Of a stretch of DNA of 64,000 bases, positions 24,911-39,774 are shown piece after piece. The stretch is from Paulownia fortunei (lineage: Eukaryota; Streptophyta; Magnoliopsida; Lamiales; Paulowniaceae): assembly GCA_019321725.1 (NCBI GenBank), contig CM033109.1, positions 15,159,993-15,223,992 on the forward strand. Direction: 5' to 3'. A program made the translations under genes and the position numbers. The stretch's first letter is position 1, and the number at the start of each line of letters is the position of its first letter. The notes under the pieces are model-generated. The model had not been told where the DNA came from, searched no databases, and saw nothing but the letters and a program-made list of their open reading frames with translations.

Positions 24911-27797
24911 TGTAACACCCCCATTACTACACAACTAGATATATATTATAATTTGACATGATAGAACCTGTGTGCATGCATCGAATATTTTTTTTAACAC
25001 TTTAAGAAAAGATATATCACTTCTTACATACACAACCCTGTTTAAAATAGAAGGATCAGTATTTATATAAAAACACAACACCATAACGACCACAATATTT
25101 ACATACTTATTTACAGTAAAATTTTAAAAGAGAAATATAGTACCAATCTAAAAACATAATACACCAGACTCAAAATATAACAAGCCAAAAAAATAGCCCA
25201 ACAGGTCGTCATCCATGTACACACTCCCACAAACACCTGCAGGAGCTCCAACAGCCGACCAACCAGCAAAAGATGCTTCAAGCATCGTCGTACTCACCTA
25301 CAATGCATAAACTATATGAGCTAACGCTCAGCAAGTAAAGATTATGCATGTCAAATAATAATCCACAATATCAAGTCATGCAACTCAAAATGATATGCTC
25401 ACAATGCAATTTTATGCATCAAAATATTTCTCTCAAAATCATTTCTTTCTTGGGCCCCTGACCAACGCTACTATCCCATGCACCGGAAAAGAGCTCTGTA
25501 CACCGCCATAATCCAATGGCCAATAATCATATAAGCATGAAAATCCATGCATACTCATATGCATGCAAATCCATGCACGCGAACCTGCAAATCCATGCAT
25601 AAAACCATGCAAATCCATGCATGCTTCGGTGCACTAGTAGTGGTCAGTAAAATATTTTTCTTTCTCAGAATCATGCCGTGCAATGCACGATTTATCACAC
25701 AATGCTTGTATATGATGTATGCACGTGCCAATGACCATGTATGTATGCTCAATGGACATGAATGACAGTAATGCATGCCCTCTACTATGCACATATGATC
25801 AATGGTATTACATATAAATCACACATTTACTATGTCTATGCATTGTAGTTGCACATGAATCTTTACTTACCTTTCACTTGGTTGGTGGCTTAGTCTAAAT
25901 TTGTTTAGTATTCCTCTCCAACCTTAGATGTAAAATAGCCTGTAATATTACCCAACATCAAGCACCATTCCCAATTTGGCAAGTTGAAAGCACAAAATCT
26001 CATACTAGACCTTAAACACCAAGCTATAAGCTAACAATCAAGCTTTCACAAACTAGAACCCAATATAGCCCCTCAAATACCTCAATTTCTCATCTTAAAT
26101 GCATGCAAACATCATGTAATTGAAGTATTATAACTCTAATAGCATGTACCTAATTGTTAACACTCAACAGCAACATATCAAGGTTGAAACATGCTAAGTG
26201 ATCAAATGTGGCAGATTCACATTTTTATATTTTCTTGCTGTCAAGTTTAGTTGCATGATAATTTTAACATCCCTAAGCATATCCAATCACTCCAAATTTT
26301 TACCACACTTATATAACATGTATATAAATTTAACCATATCATAGAATTGCTAAAAATCACGGATATAGCTTCCCAAGTTCAGCTCTCTTCACGACATACT
26401 GAAACAGATTGTTTCCTACCGTGACAGTTTTGCACACTTCATGACATTAATGGTTTTGGCACCCTTAAGTATATTCAATCACTCCAAAATTTTCACCATA
26501 CTTAGATAGCATATATAAGGAGACAACCAGGTCATATTATTACCAAAAATAATGGATTTAGCTCCCTTAATTCAGTTTCCTTCACAGCACACCAAAACAG
26601 ATTTTGCTATTTTGGCAGTTTGAGTGTTTCTCCAATATCATTCTCTATTTCAATTTCCAACTGATAAAACTTCATTCCAATACTCTTAACTCATATATGG
26701 TCATGTAAATGGTAATAATTATAGGTTTTATTCAACATAGCATACACTTTTGAAGCCTAAAACACAAGAAAATAGTAAGATGACAGTTTCTGCCACAAGT
26801 ATTTCCTATTAAGTGTTTGTGATCAAAAACCCTTTCTTTGTGCACCAAAGTCTAACTAAAAACTTCCTAACACTTTTATAAGAGATATTTAAAGCTTAAC
26901 AAACCATAAAACCATTCATAATAATCTGAAAACCAAAGGCAAAACCGTAGATAAGTGTTACCTATGCAGATTTTGAGGCTAACTTGATGGTAATCACTTC
27001 TTCTTTGCTTTTCTTGCTTTTATTTCAACTTGGAATCAATTTGGATCACTTGGAGACCTTAAGGTGTGTTTTTGGAAGATGAAAATGGCTGAAATGAGGG
27101 TATGGTCGTTGCTTAAGGGTGAAGGGTCTGAGGTGTTAGCTTGAGATGTTAGCTTAAGCTTAATAAGAAAGCATGAGGTGGCAAGTAAATGACAAATCTG
27201 ATTTTCTCCCTTATCTTGCAGCCTTAATCTTGTGTGTCTCACCTATTTTTATTTGGTTGCAACTTATCTTAATCACCATTCATTCCCATAGGTAATTCCT
27301 ATATCCGTTCATTCGATCTCCAAACCGATTCGCATCCGATTCTTAAAGAATTATCTAGTTTGCATTTCTAAAATCATATGCACATATGGACCTTGTCATA
27401 TGACACTTAAATCATATTATATCATGTCCAATATCCCAAGTATGCTAATTTACAAATATATACATTTGAAATAACTTGATCAAATCAAATTAAACCGTAT
27501 AAGGTTACTAGTAACACTTTTAGCACTTCCAAAATTATAACCTATATATCCCATCTATATCTAATATTGATCCACCTCATTTTCTTCTTATTTCAATATA
27601 AAATCAACTACTTAGATTAAGAAATTCAATAACTAATACCGTGCAAGAGCTTCAGAATTAAGTTTAATATTCAAGAATGTCGTATAAAATGAAATAAATT
27701 ATGCAATGTCAATAGAAATGCAAATAGCATATAAAATTAACATGTAATGCATGAATCATATTTGGCCATGTGAGTAGTAAGAGGCTCGGGTATCACA
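24911..27797 (-). repeat. Complete 2.9-kb gypsy LTR (5' LTR)
   Basis: This 2,887-bp LTR reads TGTGATACCCGAGCC at its minus-strand start and ...GGGGTGTTACA at its end. It is the inverted partner of the solo LTR at 28668-31586. Its part at 25541-25620 holds four spaced copies of AAATCCATGC. No open frame of note was seen inside. Confidence 0.92.
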
Positions 27798-28667
27798 GTC
27801 TCTGCATCAATTATGTTATTCTTGAAGTCCTACATACCATTCTTGTACCATTACTGAATCCATTTTATGGGTCCAGATTCTTCAAAAGAATTATTGGACA
27901 ATTTTTTTTTTCAGCACCAATTTTTTAGGAGGCAAGCTATTTGGAGTTAAAGAGTTCAAAATATCATCTTCATAATAGTAATTTGTGTCATCAATATCTT
28001 CATCAAAACTATTAAAAGCTCTTGCTTCTTGATGCTCGTCTTGTCATGTAATGAGTTGAATGGGCATTCTTATTTAAGGTAAGGAAAATAACCATAGTAA
28101 GTTATAATATTGAGTTTTCTTTATTGTCATACTCAACAAACATCTCTTTTGAAATTTAGATGTTACTTTTAGTATCACTTGATACTCAACATTCCTCGAC
28201 TCACGATCCTTGATAAAGTATTTTTTTTATTTTGGGCCACAAATATGATTTCGCCAAACTTGTAAAAATAGTTTGATGGATTGTTGTCTTATGAACAACT
28301 GTTAATACTTGTCTAAAATTTTTACAAAAAAACTACCACTTTTCCACCAAAATCCTAATTATTTCCCATTACGCTTTTTAATAATTTATCAACATTCTTG
28401 ATAGCCATCGTTTCGCCATTAGTGCTTCATCTTATAAAAATAGTTGTGCTTTACATAATAGCTCTGCAGCCCTATTTTGCTAGGATATAGTGCACTCACT
28501 TGATTCAATTGCATCAATTGGTATTTTAAGGCAAGAATATGTTATTCTATCTCCTAGCATTATTACAACAATAGTTCCAAATGTTGTAGTTACAAGTGTT
28601 ATTTGATTTTTGGATCTAAGATGAGCTAATAATGTATAATATAAAAATCTTTTTTGTATTCCACATG

Positions 28668-31586
28668 TGTGATACCCGAGCCTCTTACTACTCACATGGC
28701 CAAATATGATTCATGCATTACGTGTTAATTTTATATGCTATTTGCATTTCTATTGACATTGCATAATTTATTTCATTTTATACGACATTCTTGAATATTA
28801 AACTAAATTCTGAAGTTCTTGCACGGTATTAGTTATTGAATTTTCTAATCTAAGTAGTTGATTTTATATTGAAATAAGAAGAAAATGAGGTGGATCAATA
28901 TTAGATATAGATGGGATATATAGGTTATAATTTTAGAAGTGTTAAAAGTGTGACTAGTAAGCTTATACGGTTTAATTTGATTTGATCAAGTTATTTCAAA
29001 AGTATATATTTGTAAATTAACATACTTGGGATATTAGACATGATATAATGTGATTTAAGTGTCCTATTACAAGGCCCATATATGCATATGATTTTAGAAA
29101 TGCAAACTTGATATTTCGTTAGGAATCGGATGTGAATCGATTTGGAGATCGAATGAACGGACATAGGAAATAACTATGGGAACAAATGGTGACTAAGATA
29201 GGTTGCAACCAAATAAAAATAGGTGAGACACACAAGATTAGGGCTGCAAGATAAGGGAGAAAATCAGATTTTGCTATTTACTTGCCACCTCATGCTTTCT
29301 TATTAAGCATGCTTTCTTATTAAGTTTAAGCTAACATCTCAAGCTAACACCTCAAACCCTTCACTCTTAAGCAACGAACAGACCCTCATTTCAGCCATTT
29401 TCATCTTCCAAACACACACCTTAAGGTCTCCAAGTGATCCAAATTGATTCCAAGTTGAAATAAAAGCAAGAAAAGCAAAGGAGAAGTGATTACCATCAAG
29501 TTAACCTCAAAATCTGCATAGGTAACACTTATCTACGGTTTTACCTTTGGTTTTCAGATTATTATGAATGGTTTTATTGTTTATTAAGCTTTCAATATCT
29601 CTTATAAAAGTGTTAGGAAGTTTTTGGTTAGACTTTGGTGCACAAAGAAAGGGTTTTTTATGACAAACACTTAATAGGAAATACTTGTCGCAGAAACTGT
29701 CATCTTACTATTTTCTTGTGTTTTAGGCTTCAAAAGTGTGTGGTATGTTGAATAAAACCTATAATTATTACCATTTACATAACCATATATGAGTTAAGAG
29801 TGTTTTAATTAAGTTTTATCAGTTGGAAATTGAAATAGAGAATGATATTGGGGAAACACTCAAACTGCCAAAATAGCAAAATCTGTTCTGGTGTGCTGTG
29901 AAGGAGACTGAATTAGGGGAGCTAAATCCATTATTTTTGGTAATATTATGACCTGATTGTCTCCTTATATATGTTATCTAAGTATGGTGAAAATTTTGTA
30001 GTGATTGAATATACTTAATGGTGCCAAAACCATTAATATCATGAAGTGTGCAAAACTGTCACGGTAGGAAATAATCTGTTTCAGTATGTCGTGAAGAGAG
30101 CTGAACTTGGAAAGCTATATCCGTGATTTTTAGCAATTATATGATATGGTTACATTTATATACATGTTATCTAAGTGTGGTAAAAATTTGGGAGTGATTG
30201 GATATACTTAGGGATGTTAAAATTATCATGCAACTAAACTTGACAGCAAGAAAATATGAAAATGTGAATCTGCCACATTTGATCACTTAGCATGTTTCAA
30301 CCTAGACATGTTGCTATTGAGTGTTAACAATTAGGTACATGCTATTAGAGTTATAATACTTCAATTACATGATGTTTGCATGTATTTAAGATGAGAAATT
30401 GAGGTATTTGAGGGGCTATATTGGGTTCTAGTTTGTGAAAGCTTGATTGTTAGCTTATAGCTTGGTGTTTAAGGTCTAGTATGAGATTTTGTGCTTTCAA
30501 CTTGCCAAATTGGGAATGGTGCTTGATGTTGGATAATATTACAGGCTATTTTACATCTAAGGTTGGAGAGGAATACTAAACAAATTTAGACTAAGCCACC
30601 AACCAAGTGAAAGGTAAGTAAAGATTCATTTGCAACTACAATGTATAGACATAGTAGATGTGTGAATTATATGTAATATCATAAATCATATGTGCATAGT
30701 AGAGGGCTCTCAATTGAGTATACATACATGGGCATTGTCATTAGCACGTGCATGCATCATATACGAGCATTGTGATAAATCTTGCATTTGCACGGCATGA
30801 TTTAGAGAAAGAAAAATGTTTTGCTGACCACTATTAGTGTACCAAAGCATGCATGAATTTGCATGGTTTTATGCATGGATTTGTAGGTTCGCGTGCATGG
30901 ATTTGCATGCGTATGAGTATGCATGGATTTGCATGCTTATATGATTATTGGCTATTGGATTATGGCGGTGTACAGAGCTCTTTTCCGGTGCATGGGATAG
31001 TAGTGTTGGTCAGGGGCCCAAGAAAGAAATGATTTTGAGAGAAATATTTTGATGCATAAAGTTGCATTGTGAGCATAGCATTTTGAGTTGCATGACTTGA
31101 TATTGTGGATTATTCTTTGACATGCATAATCTTTACTTGTTGAGCGTTAGCTCATATAGTTTATGCATTGTAGGTGAGTACGACGATACTTGAAGCATCT
31201 TTTATTGGCTGGGCGGCAGTTGGAGCTCCTACAGGTGCCTGAAAGAGTGTGTACATGGATGACGACCTATTGGGCTATTTTGTTGGCATGTTATATTTTG
31301 AGTCTGTTGTATTATATTTTTAGACTGGTACTATATTTCGCTTTTAAAACTTTACTGTAAATAAGTATGTAAATATTGGGTTATTGTAGGTGTTGTGTTT
31401 TTATATAAATATTGATCCTGCTATATACATGACATGTGTTAGAAAGTATTTTAAACAGGGTTGTGCATGTAAGAAGTGATATATCTTTTCTTAAAGTGTT
31501 ACAAAAAAAAATTCCATGCATGCACACAAGTTCTATCATGTTAAATTATAATATATATCTAGTTGTGTAGTAATTGGGGTGTTACA
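28668..31586 (+). mobile_element. Solo LTR of the same gypsy family, opposite orientation
   Basis: It starts TGTGATACCCGAGCC and ends GGGGTGTTACA, 2,919 bp, flanked by ACATG (28663-28667 and 31587-31591). It aligns end to end with the reverse complement of 24911-27797. No internal sequence remains, so recombination between its LTRs probably removed the body. The uninterrupted site is seen in copy A near 2860. Confidence 0.95.
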
Positions 31587-31969
31587 ACATGGCCCATCAA
31601 TAAAGAAACCATTGCCCTTTTGTATGCAATCTAAAATCTTTAAAAAAGCTTTATGCTATTTAGGATTCAATTTTAGCTGTATTTTATAATCTTCTAGAGA
31701 TATTTCTATTGACATTTTATTTCTATTGGCATTTTATCTTATATCTCTTTTGAAAAATTATTGTTCATGTTATCTATATTAATAGGAATGTTTGGAAGAT
31801 CATATGAATTAATGCTTTTTTTCCATGCTCTCCAAAAAAAAATTCAAACTTTCCAAAATTTTGGCAACTTGTAATTCAGCTGAGGTTTCTGATTTTCTTT
31901 TGGAATCTTTAGACATTGCTATGTATTTTAAAGAACTCTCATATTTGTTGATGCACAATATACACTCTC

Positions 31970-32135
31970 ATATTTGTTGTAATTTTATTAATAAAAATAT
32001 ATATAAACTCGAGAAAAAGAAGATGAATTGAAATTAACATGGAAAAAATAAGTATTTTAAAAGAATATAAATTGAGGTATTATAAAAAAAATTACAGTTG
32101 ATATTACAACAAAGTAATGAACTCTCTTTTAGCTC
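31970..32135. other. About 166-bp insertion relative to copy A
   Basis: Copy A reads straight from ACACTCTC to TTAGCTCAAAA, but here about 166 bp of AT-rich sequence intervenes. ACTCTC is repeated at both edges, and ACTCTCATATTTGTTG occurs twice at 31935 and 31964. This is either a small insertion with target duplication or a deletion in copy A. Confidence 0.75.
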
Positions 32136-32159
32136 AAAATTTAGGCGACACTAGTTATT

Positions 32160-32959
32160 CAGAGATTAAAAAAATTCGCAAATCAAAATAGAAAATTCAA
32201 TTGTACCAAAGTCGATCAAAAAAAATTGATTTGATATTTATTTTTTTTAAAAATTTGATATTGAGATTGATTTTAATTTTTTATTTCAATTTATCAAATA
32301 ATACCAAATATCGAATTTAATTTTTATAGTTTTATAAATAATTTTTTATCTTAATTTATATTTATTAATTAGTTTTTTACTTTTTTCTTACTTTTAACTT
32401 ACCAAACTAAAAATAGTAAATTCAAAATACAATTATATTTTGTTAAGAAATGAAAATAAAGAAGAAATTGAGCTAAAAAAAATACTATATATATTTTTGT
32501 AATATTGTAATATTATATAGATATAATAATATTTTATCTCTATTAGATTACCTTAAAAACATTTATTGTTAATTTTATTTTACCGCCTATATATACTTTT
32601 TAAAATGCTCCAATTTTATCAACCATATAATTAGTTCAGAAGAATAATATGTAAAAGGATCAAGAAATATACAAGTAAATGTAATACAAAATTGTTTGCT
32701 ACTTAATGTAATATATATATTTTTTAAAGATATTTATGTTGAAATGTGGTGATACAGCATAAAGGTTTATACAGCTTATTTTTTCCATGTATGATTCTAT
32801 TGAAAATATTTAGATTTTATTTGGTTTCATTTTTAGTCGTTCTGAGAAGAGTATTCTAGAAGAATATGTTCTAAAAAGTGAGTTTGAATAATGTGTATAG
32901 AATAGAAATGTGTATCTTTTGTTGGAATAAATAATATGATGTATTTTGGATGATATTTT
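32160..32959. other. AT-rich DNA before the tandem array
   Basis: No gene seen. About 32215-32480 is a diverged relative of part of the downstream repeat unit (shared CTTACCAAACTAAAA and ATTTATTAATTA... context). Confidence 0.55.
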
Positions 32960-35900
32960 ATCAGTTGTATATATAAAGTTAATATTATTTTATTGTGATT
33001 AATGAGATATATTTTTAACTATAGATATCTTGTCAATGTTATTGTGTTGTAATTAGTGACAGTATTGGATATAGGATTATCTAAATATTGTAATAAATAA
33101 TTTGTTATACTAAGGGAAATACCATTCTCAGAAAATACAAGTAACAAATACGTTTTTGTATCTCAATAAGAAAATTAATGTTTGGAAGAAAAGTAGAAAT
33201 AGAAAGCCAATAGAAAACTATAATATTCGAACTAACAACAAAATAGTATAAATAAAACTTATTAGATTAAATGATTAACTCAAAAGATCTGCATTTTCCT
33301 GAAATGACTCCATGAGTGATTTCCCAAAAGTCAAAAAACTTTACTAAGTTAAAAATCAAATGTAATTGCAACCGGATGATTGCGATAGCAAAAAATAAGT
33401 CAAATAATTAAAATAAATTTTGAATTTTGTGCATAAAATATGTGAAATATGAGGGATGCATCATTTTTGGAATATTATTTTATAATTGGTAAATATGATA
33501 TAAAATTCAGATGTTGGTGGCTTGAGAAAATAAATTTTAAAAGAATCAAATACTCCATCAATTAACGTAATTATTTTCATATAGTCTCATGGTTCAAAAT
33601 AAATTGAATTTTAGTTATGAATGCACTTTAGATTTTGCTATATCTTTTTTTTTTTAAGAAAGTGGAATAACAAAAATATAAATATGATAGTAGAATGTGT
33701 TTTTTAATTGATATAAAAGAATAGATGTTATTTTCACACTAATTTTAATAAATCTAATTAGATTGGATATTGTGAGGTATATTTTCATTAAAAAAATATT
33801 TGGTTTGATTTTGATTTTTTATTTTGATTCATCGAATTGTACATAATAATGAATTTTATTTTTTACAAATTTAATAAATAGTTGTTTTATCTCATTTTAT
33901 TTTTATTAATTAATCTTACACTTTTTCTTAATTTTAACTTACCAAACTAAAACTAATAAATTTAAAATATACTTAGATTTTGTTTTATGATTTTGAACTA
34001 TTTAATTTTTTATTTTTTAAAAAATTCATTTATCAAACTCATAGAATCGAAAATGGACAAAAGATAAATAAAAGGTAAAATACTTATAAATATAATTTTC
34101 ACACATGTTTTTAGAAGAAATTAACAAATTGTAAAGATAATATAAAATTCAGATGTGGGTGGTTTGAGAAAGCATATGTTTAAAGGAATCAAATATCCCA
34201 CTAATTAAAATTATTTTTGTATCTCCCAAACACAGGAAAATATACTTTTAGTCTCGTAGTTCAGGAGATCTTGCAAATTTAATCCCATGATTCGGAAGAT
34301 CCGATTTTAGTCATGAATGCATTTTAATAAATAGATTTTGCTCTATTTTATTTTTTTGAGAAGTGAAATAATCAAAATTATAAATACAATAATGGAACGT
34401 GCCTTTCACTTGATTTAAAAAATCAATGTTATTATGGTCAATATTATTTTGTTATGGTTAATGAGAGATATTTTCAACTATAGATATCTTGTCAATGTTA
34501 TTTTTTTATAATTACTAAGAGCATAAGGTATAAAATTATATAAATATTATAATAAATAATTTTATATTATGGGGGAAAATACCATTCCTAGAAAATATCA
34601 GTGACAAACATATTTTCGTATCTGAAGAAGAAAAATAATATTTGGAAGAGAAGTAGAAAGAAAAAACCAATAGAAACAATAACGTTCAGACTCACAATAA
34701 AATAGTATAAGTAAAATTTATTATATTAAGACTTTTCATGAAGTGACTCCAGGAATGATTTTCGAAAAGTAAAAAAAAAAAATACATAGTCAAATATCAA
34801 ATGTAATTGCAAATGGCCTATAATGATTGCGACAATAAAAAATAAGTCAAATGATTAAAATAGATTTTGAATTTTGTGTATAAATATGTGAAATATAAGG
34901 GATAGCATTCTAATTGGTAAATAAGATAAAAAATTCAGATGTGGCAGGCTTGCGAAAGCAAAATTTAAAGGAATCAAATATTCCATCAATTAATGTAATT
35001 ATTTTTGTATATTCTCATGATTTGAAATAAATTGAATTTTAGTCATGAATGCACTTTAGGTTTTGCTATATCTTTTTTTTTTTTTTAAGAAAGTGGAATA
35101 AGAAAAATATAAATATGATAGTAGAATGTGTTTTTTAATTGATATAAAAGAATAGATGTTATTTTCACACTAATTCTAATAAATCTAATTAGACTGGATA
35201 TTGTGAGGTATATTTTCATTAAAAAAATATTTGGTTTGATTTTGATTTTTTATTTTGATTCATCGAATTATACATAATAATGAATTTTATTTTTTACAAA
35301 TTTAATAAATAGTTGTTATATCTCATTTTATTTTTATTAATTAATCTTACACTTTTTTCTTAATTTTAACTTACCAAACTAAAACTAATAAATTTAAAAT
35401 ATACTTAGATTTTGTTTTATGATTTTGAACTATTTAATTTTTTTATTTTTTAAAAAATTCATTTATCAAACTCATAGAATCGAAAATGAACAAAAGATAA
35501 ATAAAAGGTAAAATACTTATAAATATAATTTTCACACATGTTTTCAGAAGAAATTAACAAATTGTAAAGATAATATAAAATTCAGATGTGGGTGGTTTGA
35601 GAAAACATATGTTAAAGGAATCAAATATCCCACTAATTGAAATTATTTTTGTATCTCCCAAACACAGGAAAATATACTTTTAGTCTCCTAGTTCAGGAGG
35701 TCTTGCAAATTTAATCCCATGATTTGGAAGATCCAATTTTAGTCATGAATGCACTTTAATATATAGGTTTTGCTCTATTTTATTTTTTTGAGAAGTGAAA
35801 TAATCGAAATTATAAATAAAATAATGGAACGTGCCTTTCACTTGATTTAAAAAATCAATGTTATTGTAGTCAATATTATTTTGTTATGGTTAATGAGAAA

Positions 35901-38395
35901 TATTTTCAACTATAGATATCTTGTCAATGTTATTTTTTTATAATTACTAAGAGCATAGGGTATAAAATTATATAAATATTATAATAAATAATTTTATATT
36001 CTGGGGGAAAATACCATTCCCAGAAAATACCAGTGACAAATACGTTTTCGTATCTGAAGAAGAAAAATAATATTTGGAAGAGAAGCAGAAAGAAAAAATC
36101 AATAGAAACAATAACGTTCAGACTCACAATAAAATAGTATAAGTAAAATTTACTATATTAAGATTTTTCATGAAGTGACTCCAGGAATGATTTTCGAAAA
36201 GTAAAAAAAAATTACATAGTCAAATATCAAATGTAATTACAAACGGGCTATAATGATTGCGACAGTAAAAAATAAGTCAAATGATTAAAATAGATTTTGG
36301 ATTTTGTGTATAAATATGTGAAATATAAGGGATAGCATTCTAATTGGTAAATAAGATAAAAAATTCAGATGTGGCAGGCTTGAGAAAGCAAAATTTAAAG
36401 GAATCAAATACTCAATCAATTAATGTAATTATTTTTGTATAGTCTCATGATTTGAAATAGATTGAATTTTAGTCATGAATGCACTTTAGGTTTTGCTGTA
36501 TCTTTTTTTTTTTTTTAAGAAAGTGGAATGACCAAATTGTAAATATGATAGTGGAATGTATTTTTGAATTGATATAAATAATAGATGTTATTTTCACACT
36601 ACTTTTAATGAATCTAATTAGACTCGATATTATGAGGTATAGTTTCATAAAAATTAGTACCTGGTTTGATTTTAACTTTTTATTTTGATTCATCAAATCG
36701 TACAGAATAATGAATTTTATTTTTTACAATAGTTGTTATATCTCATTTTATTTTTATTAATTAATCTTACACTTTTTTCTTAATTTTAACTTGCCAAACT
36801 AAAACTAATAAATTTAAAATATAATTAGATTTTGTTTATGATTTTGAACTTTTTTATTTTTTTATTTTTTAAAAAATTCATTTAACAAAATCATAGAATC
36901 AAAAATGGACAAAAGATAAATAAAAGGTAAAATACTTATAAATATAATTTTCACACATGTTTTCAGAAGAAATTAACAAATTGTAAAGATAATATAAAAT
37001 TCATATGTGGGTGATTTGAGAAAACATATGTTAAAGAAATCAAATATCCCATTAATTGAAATTATTTTTGTATCTCCGAAGTACAGGAAAATATACTTTT
37101 AATCTCCTAGTTCAGGAGGTCTTGCAAATTTAATCCCATGATTCGGAAGATTCGATTTTAGTTATAAATACATTTTAATATATAGGTTTTTGCTCTATTT
37201 TAGTTTTTCGAGAAGTGAAATAACCAAAATTATAAATACAATAGTGGAACTTTCCTTTCAATTGATTAAAAAAACCAATGTTATTGTGGTCAATATTATT
37301 TTGTTGTGATTAATGAGATATATTTTCAACTATAGATATCTCAACTGAGAGTATAGGGTATAGAATTATCTAAATATTGTAATAAATAATTTGGTATTAT
37401 AGGGAAAAATACCATTTCCAAAAAATACAAGTGACAAACACATTTTCGTATTTGAAGAAGAAAATTAATATTTGGAATAAAAGTAGAAAGAGAAAGCCAA
37501 TAAAAACTATAATGTTCGAACTAACATTAAAATAATATAAGTAAAATTTATTAGATTATGATTTTTCATGAAATGACTCCAGGAATGATTTTTCAAAAGT
37601 CAAAAAATTTTACAAAGTCAAATATTAAATACAATTGCAACCGGCTACAATGATTGTGACGATAAAAGATAAGTCAAATTATTAAAATAGATTTTAGATT
37701 TGTGCATAAATATGTGAAATATAAGGGATAGCATCGCTTTTGGAATATAATCTTATAATTGATAAATATGATATAAATTCATATGTGGGTGGCTTGAGAA
37801 AATAAATAATAAAGGAATCAAATACTCTATCAATTAATGTAATTATTTTTATCTCATGGTTCGAAAAAGATCGAATTTTAGTCATGAATGCACTTTAAGT
37901 TTTGCTATATTCTTTTATTTTTTTTTTCAGAAAGTGGAATAACCAAATTATAAATATGACAGTGGAATGTGCTATGAATTGATATAAAAAAATAGATATT
38001 ATTTTCATAATAATTTTAAAGAATCTAATTAAATTGGATATTGTGAGGTATATTTTCATAAAAATTAGTATTCGATTTTATTTTGATTCATCGAATCGTA
38101 CAGAATATTGAATTTTAAATTTTACAAACTTTATAAATAGTTGTAATATCTTATTTTACTTCTAATAATTAATCTTATATTTTTTTTTAATTTTAACTTA
38201 CCAAACTAAAAATAATAAATTTAAAATACAATTAGATTTTGTTATTTAAATTTGAACTATTTAATATTTATTTATTTTTCTAAAAAAAATCATTTAACAA
38301 AATAATTGAATCAAAATATGAACACATAAATGGACAATGGAGAAAACAAAAAGTAAAAGTACTTATAAATATAATTTTCACACATATTTTTGAAA
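32960..38395. repeat. Tandem array, period about 1.43 kb
   Basis: About 3.8 head-to-tail units. The marker ATGAATGCACTTTAG recurs near 33617, 35044, 36474 and 37886 (spacings about 1.41-1.43 kb). A second marker, near 34314, 35743 and 37163, has similar spacing. Each unit is made of two diverged halves of about 700 bp that share AAAATTCAGATGT-GG and AAAGTGAAATAA-CAAA blocks. Units 1 and 2 are more alike than the last. No coding capacity was seen; the short open frames are in AT-rich spacer. Confidence 0.88.
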
Positions 38396-39774
38396 TGTCA
38401 AATAAATAAAAGTAGAATTTAACTCGAACTCTTGGTATTCTCTTATTGTAATTGTCCTATAACTTCATTGACCAATTAAAAAACTAAGCATTATTCGTTC
38501 CAAATTACATAATTATTAAATTATATAACTATCATTAAAAATAATAATATTAAATGTATTTTAGTCGGATTAAAAATTGAAATAAAAATTCACATTTTTA
38601 TAATAGTATACATAAATATAGATATAGATAGATGGGTAGATATAGATAAAGATACATTAGAAGTAAATTGTTCATACAAAGAGATTTAGTAGGTTGTAAC
38701 ATTATTTGATGAAAAAAACAGGACCGTACCCTGGCAATTTTTTATACCCTACCCTAAGATTTACTTCCATGTCTATTACTTCCATGTCTATCCCTTTACT
38801 GTGGTTACAAGGATAATTCACCGATCGAGTCAACTCACACTCTTCTTCATCTTGATCAGATTTCATTGTAAGAGCATGAAATGATGATCTTACAAGTAAT
38901 TTTGGTCGGGATGACTCGATGTAGAATCACCACTGACACCATTGTAAATCTTATCAAACTTTCTTCTAAACAAGTCACCATTTAGAATTACTTGTACAGA
39001 AATGTATAAGCAGCTACCAAGTTACAAACTTACATCTTATAGAGAGAGAGAGAGAGAGAGAGACATATTTAATAATCTTGCAAGAGAACAATAGAATGAG
39101 AAATATATATCTAAACTATTAATTCCAAAACTATAGGAAAAATTCATCTATGAAATCTATCTAGAGAAAAAATATCAATACTCAGTTTAATCATATATGA
39201 TTATTCTAGTTGGAGTTATGCCTCTCTGTATGTGGATGCTTTACAAAATAAAGAACCTTAATTGAATCAGAGAAAACTAATATTAATCATCAAATTCTCC
39301 GATTAAAATAAGGTAATTAAGATATTCAAAATCTAGAAACATAATACACAATTTCTTATTATTCCCTGTCAAATGTTTTATGGTACTCCCTCCAGTCCAT
39401 CTTTATAGTTTTATTATGATCTGCCGGAGAGTAAAAAAAATAAAATATATATATATATATATATGTATATTCATATTATTACTCTTTAAAATTAACAATT
39501 TTTAAGAGTTTGTAGTCACATTATAACTCTAAGTAGAGGATATTTGTGAGAAAAGAGTTTCTATGATCTTTCAATAGGTAAAACTATTGGGAACACGGCA
39601 AATAACCTTAACTTTCCAATATAATAATTTGCAGAATGATTTCTTCGACTCAAAGTACAGCTGACTAATGGTCTCTCAAATATATATCAACAATGGGAAG
39701 TAATATGTGCAGGCAGGTTTAAGTATACATCAAGGAACTGAAATCCTTAATGACAGCTCCGCCGCCTAAGGCTT
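38396..39774. other. Intergenic DNA downstream of the transporter gene
   Basis: It holds the gene's 3' flank and several simple repeats: a GATA/GATAGA-rich run (38616-38655), (GA)n at about 39041-39062 and (TA)n at about 39444-39463. A 15-bp direct repeat TACTTCCATGTCTAT lies near 38764-38794. No further gene was recognised. Confidence 0.6.

Larger units (their letters stand above)
23353..27797 (-). mobile_element. Internally deleted gypsy element with very long LTR
   Basis: The ends are TGTAACACCC and GGGTATCACA, with a 5-bp duplication GTCTC (23348-23352 and 27798-27802). On the minus strand the order is a complete 5' LTR (27797 to 24911), a primer-binding site, part of gag, then a jump straight into the last ~600 bp of the 3' LTR. 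Most of gag, all of pol and the first ~2.3 kb of the 3' LTR are missing. Confidence 0.92.
23215..32150 (-). pseudogene. Helitron PIF1-like helicase remnant, copy B, split into three pieces
   Basis: Same remnant as at 1900-3210. The C-terminal part is at 23215-23352, the middle at 27798-28667 and the N-terminal part at 31587-32150, separated by two LTR insertions. Minus-strand landmarks are ETLFGQHTGKLVFVLECYF (about 23300), LLAHLRSKNQITLVTTTFG and CLKIPIDAIESSECTIS (about 28500-28640), and SLEYIAMSKDSKRKSE-like sequence (about 31900). The reading frame was already broken in both copies, so the LTRs landed in a dead gene. Read in order it would be a rolling-circle transposon helicase domain. 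Confidence 0.8.
21361..35099 (+). repeat. Long duplicated block, copy B (interrupted)
   Basis: It matches 1-6189. The extra length is a 4,445-bp gypsy remnant (23353-27797), a 2,919-bp solo LTR (28668-31586), about 166 bp near 31970-32135 and small indels. It begins with the same (TG)10/G18 tract (21361-21398). Identity with copy A is essentially complete at both ends and lower in the middle. Confidence 0.93.
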